A stretch of DNA of 64,000 nt from positions 1-64,000 of the forward strand of contig MKVX01000013.1 in the NCBI GenBank assembly GCA_001899255.1. Reading direction: 5' to 3'. The position numbers were made by a program, and so were the translations under genes. The notes beneath the pieces were generated by a model. That model searched no databases and was not told the DNA's origin. It was given only the letters and a program-made list of their open reading frames with translations. Below, piece by piece: positions 59,548 to 64,000 of the stretch (within the stretch, counting starts at the first letter, position 1; the number at the start of each line of letters is the position of its first letter). This DNA is from Rhizobiales bacterium 62-47. GTDB lineage: Bacteria; Pseudomonadota; Alphaproteobacteria; Rhizobiales; Xanthobacteraceae.

Positions 59548-61212
59548 TCAGCCAATGCTCGGGAGGTTAAGGTGATGCTCCTTCGCGCATTCAATGGCGA
59601 TGTCGTAGCCTGCATCGGCGTGACGCATGACGCCGGACGCCGGGTCGTTCCACAGCACACGCTCAAGCCGCTTGGCCGCTTCTGGCGTGCCATCGGCGAC
59701 GATCACCATGCCTGCATGCTGCGAATAGCCGATGCCGACGCCGCCGCCATGATGCAACGACACCCAGGTGGCGCCGCTCGCACAATTGATGAGCGCATTG
59801 AGCAACGGCCAATCCGAAACGGCGTCGGAGCCGTCCTTCATCGCCTCGGTTTCCCGGTTGGGGCTTGCGACGCTGCCGGAGTCGAGGTGATCGCGACCGA
59901 TCACGATCGGCGCCTTGAGCTCGCCACGCGCCACCATCTCGTTGAAGGCGAGACCGATGCGATGCCGATCACCCAGCCCAACCCAGCAGATGCGCGCCGG
60001 CAGTCCCTGAAACTTGATGCGCTCGCGCGCCATGTCCAGCCAGTTGTGCAGATGCTTATTGTCGGGCAACAGCTCCTTCACCTTGGCGTCGGTCTTGAAG
60101 ATATCTTCCGGATCCCCGGAGAGCGCCGCCCAACGGAAGGGGCCGATGCCGCGGCAGAACAACGGGCGGATATAGGCCGGCACGAACCCCGGAAAATCAA
60201 ATGCGTTATCGAGGCCTTCTTCCTTTGCCATCTGCCGGATGTTGTTGCCGTAGTCGAGCGTCGGCACGCCCATCTTATGGAAATCGAGCATCGCGCGAAC
60301 GTGCTCGACCATCGAGCGCTTGGCCGCGCTTTCCACTGCTTTTGGGTCGCTTTGGCGCTTTTGCTCCCAATCGGCGAGATTCCAGCCTTTCGGCAAGTAG
60401 CCGTTGATCGGATCGTGCGCCGAAGTCTGGTCGGTCACCACGTCCGGCCGCACGCCGCGACGAACCAATTCGGGGAAAATTTCGGCGGCGTTGCCGAGCA
60501 AGCCGACCGACACCGGCTTGCGGTCCTTGCAGGACTTCTCGATGATGTTGAGAGCATCCTGCAGGTCTTTCGCTTGCACATCGAGATAGCCGGTGCGCAA
60601 GCGCATCTCGATACGGCTCGGCTGACATTCGACCGCAAGGCACGACGCGCCGGCCATGGTCGCGGCCAGCGGCTGCGCGCCACCCATGCCGCCAAGGCCT
60701 GCCGTCAGGATCCACTTGCCAGCAAGGCTGCCGTTATAATGCTGGCGGCCGACCTCGACGAAGGTTTCGTAGGTGCCCTGCACGATGCCTTGCGAGCCGA
60801 TATAGATCCACGAGCCGGCCGTCATCTGGCCGTACATCATCAGGCCTTTGCGATCGAGCTCGTGGAAGTGATCCCAGGTGCCCCAATGCGGCACGAGGTT
60901 GGAATTGGCGATCAGCACCCGCGGCGCATCCGGATGAGTGCGGAATACCGCGACCGGCTTGCCGGATTGCACGATCAGCGTTTCGTCGCTGTTGAGCTCG
61001 CGCAGCGCCGCAACAATGCGGTCGAAGCTTTCCCAGGTGCGCGCCGCACGCCCGATGCCGCCATAGACGACGAGTTCACCCGGCTTCTCGGCGACATCCG
61101 GATCGAGGTTGTTCATCAGCATGCGCAGTGGCGCTTCGGTAAGCCAACTCTTGGCCGACAGCTTGTCGCCGTGCGGCGCGCGGATGACGCGGGCGTTGTC
61201 GATACGGGTCAT
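59548..61212 (-). CDS. hutU: Urocanate hydratase
   Basis: 554 residues, the normal size of urocanase. [20 protein letters not shown] at the start, [20 protein letters not shown], the NAD-binding [19 protein letters not shown] near residue 170, and SGGATW-like [16 protein letters not shown] near residue 450. It hydrates urocanate to imidazolonepropionate with tightly bound NAD+. It lies between hutG (15 bases upstream in transcription) and hutD. Confidence 0.97.
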   Translation of the reverse strand: MTRIDNARVIRAPHGDKLSAKSWLTEAPLRMLMNNLDPDVAEKPGELVVYGGIGRAARTWESFDRIVAALRELNSDETLIVQSGKPVAVFRTHPDAPRVLIANSNLVPHWGTWDHFHELDRKGLMMYGQMTAGSWIYIGSQGIVQGTYETFVEVGRQHYNGSLAGKWILTAGLGGMGGAQPLAATMAGASCLAVECQPSRIEMRLRTGYLDVQAKDLQDALNIIEKSCKDRKPVSVGLLGNAAEIFPELVRRGVRPDVVTDQTSAHDPINGYLPKGWNLADWEQKRQSDPKAVESAAKRSMVEHVRAMLDFHKMGVPTLDYGNNIRQMAKEEGLDNAFDFPGFVPAYIRPLFCRGIGPFRWAALSGDPEDIFKTDAKVKELLPDNKHLHNWLDMARERIKFQGLPARICWVGLGDRHRIGLAFNEMVARGELKAPIVIGRDHLDSGSVASPNRETEAMKDGSDAVSDWPLLNALINCASGATWVSLHHGGGVGIGYSQHAGMVIVADGTPEAAKRLERVLWNDPASGVMRHADAGYDIAIECAKEHHLNLPSIG

Positions 61213-61227
61213 GGGTAATCTCCTCGA

Positions 61228-62049
61228 TTATCTCGGCTGCCGGGCAAAGCTCAGGCAGGATGTCAGGATGGCCGTCAACGCATCGCGCATCGGGCGTGCA
61301 TAGTCGGGATCGTAAGGCGTGGGCCACGCACCTTCGGCGACCGGACCAGACTGCTCGCGCATATAGCCGCGGCAGGCGAGCTCCATTTGAACCGCGTGCA
61401 CGTCGTTCTTCGGATTGCCGTGGTGGCGCGTGATCCAGCCGCCGGTGAAGCGGCCATTGGTCACCCGGCTGAAGTTGGTCTTGGCGCAGATCGATTCGAT
61501 ATTGCTGGTCAGCGCCGGATCGCAGCTTGCGCCGGAATTGGTGCCGATGTTGAAATTCGGCAGTTCACCGTCAAACAGTCGCGGAATAACCGATCGAATC
61601 GAGTGACAGTCGTACAGCACGACGGTCGGGTGACTCTGACGCAGGCGGGCGATCTCGTCTTGTAGCGCCGCGTGATAAGGCTCGAAATAGCGGGCGCGGC
61701 GCTCCGGAATCTCCGCGGCATTCAGTTCCGAACCGCTCTTGTAGAGCGGTTCGCCATCGAAGGTTGTGGTCGGACAGAGTTCGGTGGTCTGCTGCCCGGG
61801 GTAGAGTGTCGCGCCGGTTGGATTGCGGTTGACGTCGATCACCGTGCGTGAAATCGCGGTGTGAATGATCGTGGCGTCGAGGTCGGAGGCGAAGTCATAC
61901 AATTTGTCGATCCACCAGTCGGCGTCCTTGCGCGCGATCCATGGCGAGACCAGACGGCTCTCAAACTCAGCGGGAACATCAGTGCCGGTATGCGGAAATG
62001 AAACGATCAGCGGCGCATTGCCGCGCCGCACCGTCAGCCAGGATGTCAT
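61228..62049 (-). CDS. hutG: N-formylglutamate deformylase
   Basis: 273 residues. [20 protein letters not shown], then [46 protein letters not shown] and [12 protein letters not shown] are the markers of the formylglutamate amidohydrolase (HutG2/NFGase) family, a metal enzyme. It releases formate and glutamate, the last step of the HutF branch. The start overlaps the hutI stop by four bases (ATGA). Confidence 0.96.
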   Translation of the reverse strand: MTSWLTVRRGNAPLIVSFPHTGTDVPAEFESRLVSPWIARKDADWWIDKLYDFASDLDATIIHTAISRTVIDVNRNPTGATLYPGQQTTELCPTTTFDGEPLYKSGSELNAAEIPERRARYFEPYHAALQDEIARLRQSHPTVVLYDCHSIRSVIPRLFDGELPNFNIGTNSGASCDPALTSNIESICAKTNFSRVTNGRFTGGWITRHHGNPKNDVHAVQMELACRGYMREQSGPVAEGAWPTPYDPDYARPMRDALTAILTSCLSFARQPR

Positions 62050-63248
62050 GCCCCCCTCCAGACGCGTTGGAACAGCGGATTAAAGCCGATGCGATAGACC
62101 AGTTCCGCCGGACGCTCGATGTCCCAGATGGCAAGATCGCACCACTTGCCGGTTTCCAGCGTACCGATGTCGTTGAGGCGTCCGAGCGCGCGCGCTGCCT
62201 CGCGGGTCACACCGGCGATCAGTTCATCCACGGTCAGGCGAAACAGCGTCGCTCCCATGTTCATGGTGAGCAACAGCGACGTCAGCGGCGACGTGCCGGG
62301 GTTGCAATCGGTCGCAACCGCAATCCGGACGCCATGGCGGCGGAACGCATCGACGGGCGGCAATTGCTTTTCGCGCAACATATAGAACGCGCCGGGCAAC
62401 AGCACCGCGACCGTCCCGGCCTTGGCCATCGCGATGGCGCCGCCCTCATCGGTATATTCGAGGTGATCCGCCGACAGGGCGCCGTGCTCGGCGGCCAGCC
62501 GTGCGCCGTGCAGGTTGGAGAGTTGATCCGCATGCAGCTTGACCGCCAGTCCCGCAGCCTTGGCGGCCTCGAAGACACGGGCGGTCTGCTCGGGTGAAAA
62601 TGCGATGCCTTCACAGAAAGCGTCGACGGCGTCCGCCAGCTTTTCCCCGGCTATAGCCGGGATCATGGCGCAGATATCGGCGATGAATTGATCCTTGTCG
62701 GTGTATTCGGGCGGCAGCGCGTGCGCACCGAGGAACGATGTCACCACATCAATTGGGCGTTCCTTGGCGAGCCGCCGCGCAGCACGAAGCACGCGCAATT
62801 CACTGTCCCGATTAAGACCGTAGCCGGATTTGACCTCGATCGTGGTGACGCCTTCGGCGATCAGGTGATCGAGCCGCGGTAGCGACGCCCTGATAAGATC
62901 GGCCTCGCTGGCGGCCCGGGTCGCCTTGACCGTGGAGAGGATGCCGCCACCGGCGCGGGCGATGTCTTCATAACTCGCGCCCGCCAGTCGCAACTCGAAC
63001 TCGTGTGCCCTGCTACCGCCATAAACCAGATGGGTGTGGCAATCGACCAGCCCGGGCGTCACCCAGCTGCCGTCGAGCCGCACTGTTTCCGCCGCGCTCC
63101 ATCCCACCGGCAGGTCGGATGCAGGCCCGACATAGGCGATGCGGCCATCCTTCGCGGCGATCGCACCGTCCTCAACGATCCCGAGCCCGGCCAGCGCAGG
63201 GTTGACCGTCACCAGCCGCGCATCCAGCCAAATCCTGTCGTACCGCAT
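62046..63248 (-). CDS. hutI: Imidazolonepropionase
   Basis: 400 residues, amidohydrolase fold. Metal ligands [16 protein letters not shown] near residue 70, His in KLHADQLSN near residue 240, [10 protein letters not shown] near residue 313. It opens imidazolonepropionate to formiminoglutamate. First gene of the leftward hutIGUD unit, divergent from hutF with 114 bases between starts, where two copies of a 20-bp operator lie. Confidence 0.96.
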   Translation of the reverse strand: MRYDRIWLDARLVTVNPALAGLGIVEDGAIAAKDGRIAYVGPASDLPVGWSAAETVRLDGSWVTPGLVDCHTHLVYGGSRAHEFELRLAGASYEDIARAGGGILSTVKATRAASEADLIRASLPRLDHLIAEGVTTIEVKSGYGLNRDSELRVLRAARRLAKERPIDVVTSFLGAHALPPEYTDKDQFIADICAMIPAIAGEKLADAVDAFCEGIAFSPEQTARVFEAAKAAGLAVKLHADQLSNLHGARLAAEHGALSADHLEYTDEGGAIAMAKAGTVAVLLPGAFYMLREKQLPPVDAFRRHGVRIAVATDCNPGTSPLTSLLLTMNMGATLFRLTVDELIAGVTREAARALGRLNDIGTLETGKWCDLAIWDIERPAELVYRIGFNPLFQRVWRGA

Positions 63249-63286
63249 CCAATTCCCCGCAACAGGCCTCTGCCGTCGATGGCAGA

Positions 63287-63306
63287 CAATTGTCTATACA
63301 TAATTG
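63287..63306. promoter_or_regulatory. Hut operator, copy 1
   Basis: CAATTGTCTATACATAATTG: the outer five bases on each side are inverted repeats and the core contains TGTCTATACA. Located 39 bases upstream of the hutI start. An exact second copy follows 32 bases later. Likely HutC binding site by position and symmetry. Confidence 0.75.
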
Positions 63307-63318
63307 CCGAACGGCTTT

Positions 63319-63338
63319 CAATTGTCTATACATAATTG
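63319..63338. promoter_or_regulatory. Hut operator, copy 2
   Basis: Exact 20-bp duplicate of the site at 63287, offset by 32 bp (about three helical turns), ending 24 bases before hutF. Two sites on the same face of the helix between divergent genes fit cooperative repression of both. Confidence 0.75.
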
Positions 63339-63362
63339 ACCAGATCAGGGAGGCCGACCGGA

Positions 63363-64000
63363 ATGACGCGACTGCCAGCCACAGGTGCCATGAGCCCGCA
63401 GCATTCAGCCGGCGCGCGCTCACTGTTTCTCGACCATGCCTTCCTGCCCGACGGCTGGGCGCGCAACGTTCGCCTGACAATTGAAAGCGGTTGCATTTCG
63501 CACGTTGCTGCTGATGCCGAGCGTGGCGAAAGCGAGTACGTCAAGGGCATCGCCCTGCCGGGATTGCCAAATCTGCATTGTCACACATTCCAGCGCGGCA
63601 TGGCCGGACTCGCAGAGCGTCGCGGATCGGGCAACGACAGCTTCTGGACCTGGCGGGAGGTGATGTATCGCTTTCTTGATCGTCTGATGCCGGACGATGT
63701 CGAAGCGATTGCAGCCCACGCTTATGCCGAGATGCTCGAGCAGGGGTTCACATCGGTCGGTGAGTTCCACTATATCCATCACGGAATCGATGGATCGCCA
63801 TATGCCAATCTCGCGGAGATGGCGTCGCGAATCGTTGCAGCGGCTTCCGCGAGCGGCATCGGCCTGACGCTGCTTCCGGCGTTCTATGCTTATGGCGGTT
63901 TTGGCGCGGCGGCGGCGACCCCGGGCCAGCGGCGGTTCCTCAACGATCCCGACCGCTTTCTGAAGTTGGTCGCGCAGACGCGCGAAGCGGCATCACAGCT
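63363..64000 (+). CDS. hutF: Formimidoylglutamate deiminase (partial, runs off the window)
   Basis: 212 residues are visible and the frame is open to the window edge. After an N-terminal beta segment (ARSLFLDHAFLPDGWARNVR) the metal-binding motif GLPNLHCHTFQRGMAGL appears near residue 75, then FWTWREVMYRFLDRL and GFTSVGEFHYIHH, all HutF-specific. It converts formiminoglutamate to formylglutamate and ammonia, feeding HutG. GGGAGG lies about 10 bases ahead of the ATG at 63363. hutH may follow beyond the edge. Confidence 0.95.
   Translation, partial: MTRLPATGAMSPQHSAGARSLFLDHAFLPDGWARNVRLTIESGCISHVAADAERGESEYVKGIALPGLPNLHCHTFQRGMAGLAERRGSGNDSFWTWREVMYRFLDRLMPDDVEAIAAHAYAEMLEQGFTSVGEFHYIHHGIDGSPYANLAEMASRIVAAASASGIGLTLLPAFYAYGGFGAAAATPGQRRFLNDPDRFLKLVAQTREAASQ

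Overview
The window is high-GC alphaproteobacterial DNA, most likely from the Bradyrhizobium / Rhodopseudomonas / Afipia / Tardiphaga group. The evidence is the codon usage, long palindromic intergenic repeats of the kind seen in that group, an initiator tRNA with an A:U-containing anticodon stem, Liv-type ABC operons, and the HutF/HutG form of histidine breakdown. The genus cannot be fixed from the sequence alone. About 60 protein genes, one tRNA, two gene remnants and many hairpins or operator-like sites can be supported.

Region 1 (1-12.5 kb): the end of an unrecognised gene; a Liv-type ABC operon (livHMGF) with no binding protein in view; a diaminopimelate-epimerase-like protein in which both catalytic cysteines are serine; a malic enzyme fused to a phosphotransacetylase domain; an FAD-dependent oxidoreductase; a cytoplasmic molybdopterin oxidoreductase preceded by an intrinsic terminator placed just before its start; a TauE/SafE exporter; and a YfcG-like glutathione transferase.

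Region 2 (12.5-30.5 kb): mostly housekeeping and accessory metabolism. It holds an acyl-CoA synthetase, an exported S10 carboxypeptidase, an ABC exporter pair, stress-type small proteins (CsbD/DUF883-like, DUF2171), WrbA, pirin with a divergent LysR regulator, and Ogt. A minus-strand set of catabolic enzymes follows (GST, fumarylacetoacetate-hydrolase family, metallo-beta-lactamase fold, SDR, GMC alcohol oxidoreductase, coniferyl-aldehyde-type dehydrogenase). Three palindromic intergenic repeats lie here.

Region 3 (30.7-45 kb): initiator tRNA-Met, then IS5-type transposase debris, then a compact catabolic locus organised around one divergent promoter region. Leftward are a GntR/UTRA regulator, a NitT/TauT-type binding protein and the two subunits of an aconitase-X hydro-lyase. 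Rightward are the matching ABC ATPase and permease, a two-subunit CoA-transferase, an SDR dehydrogenase, a biotin carrier protein, a thiolase-like protein without the nucleophilic cysteine plus its DUF35 partner, a biotin carboxylase, an HMGL-type carboxyltransferase and an EthD-like protein. I know of no described pathway with this composition, and it is the best candidate here for an undescribed system. bioB, bioF, bioD and bioA follow directly, so cofactor supply sits next to the biotin enzyme.

Region 4 (49-64 kb): DUF2270 membrane protein, beta-carbonic anhydrase, a cyclase fragment, then an extended histidine-utilisation (hut) region. It contains two HutC-type regulators, a PhyH-family dioxygenase, a complete Liv-type importer, hutD, hutU, hutG, hutI and the start of hutF. 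HutI/HutU/HutG/HutF imply histidine to glutamate via formylglutamate; hutH is not in view. An identical 10-bp word (TGTCTATACA) in front of the importer and twice between hutI and hutF, and a related palindrome in front of the dioxygenase gene, suggest one HutC regulon.
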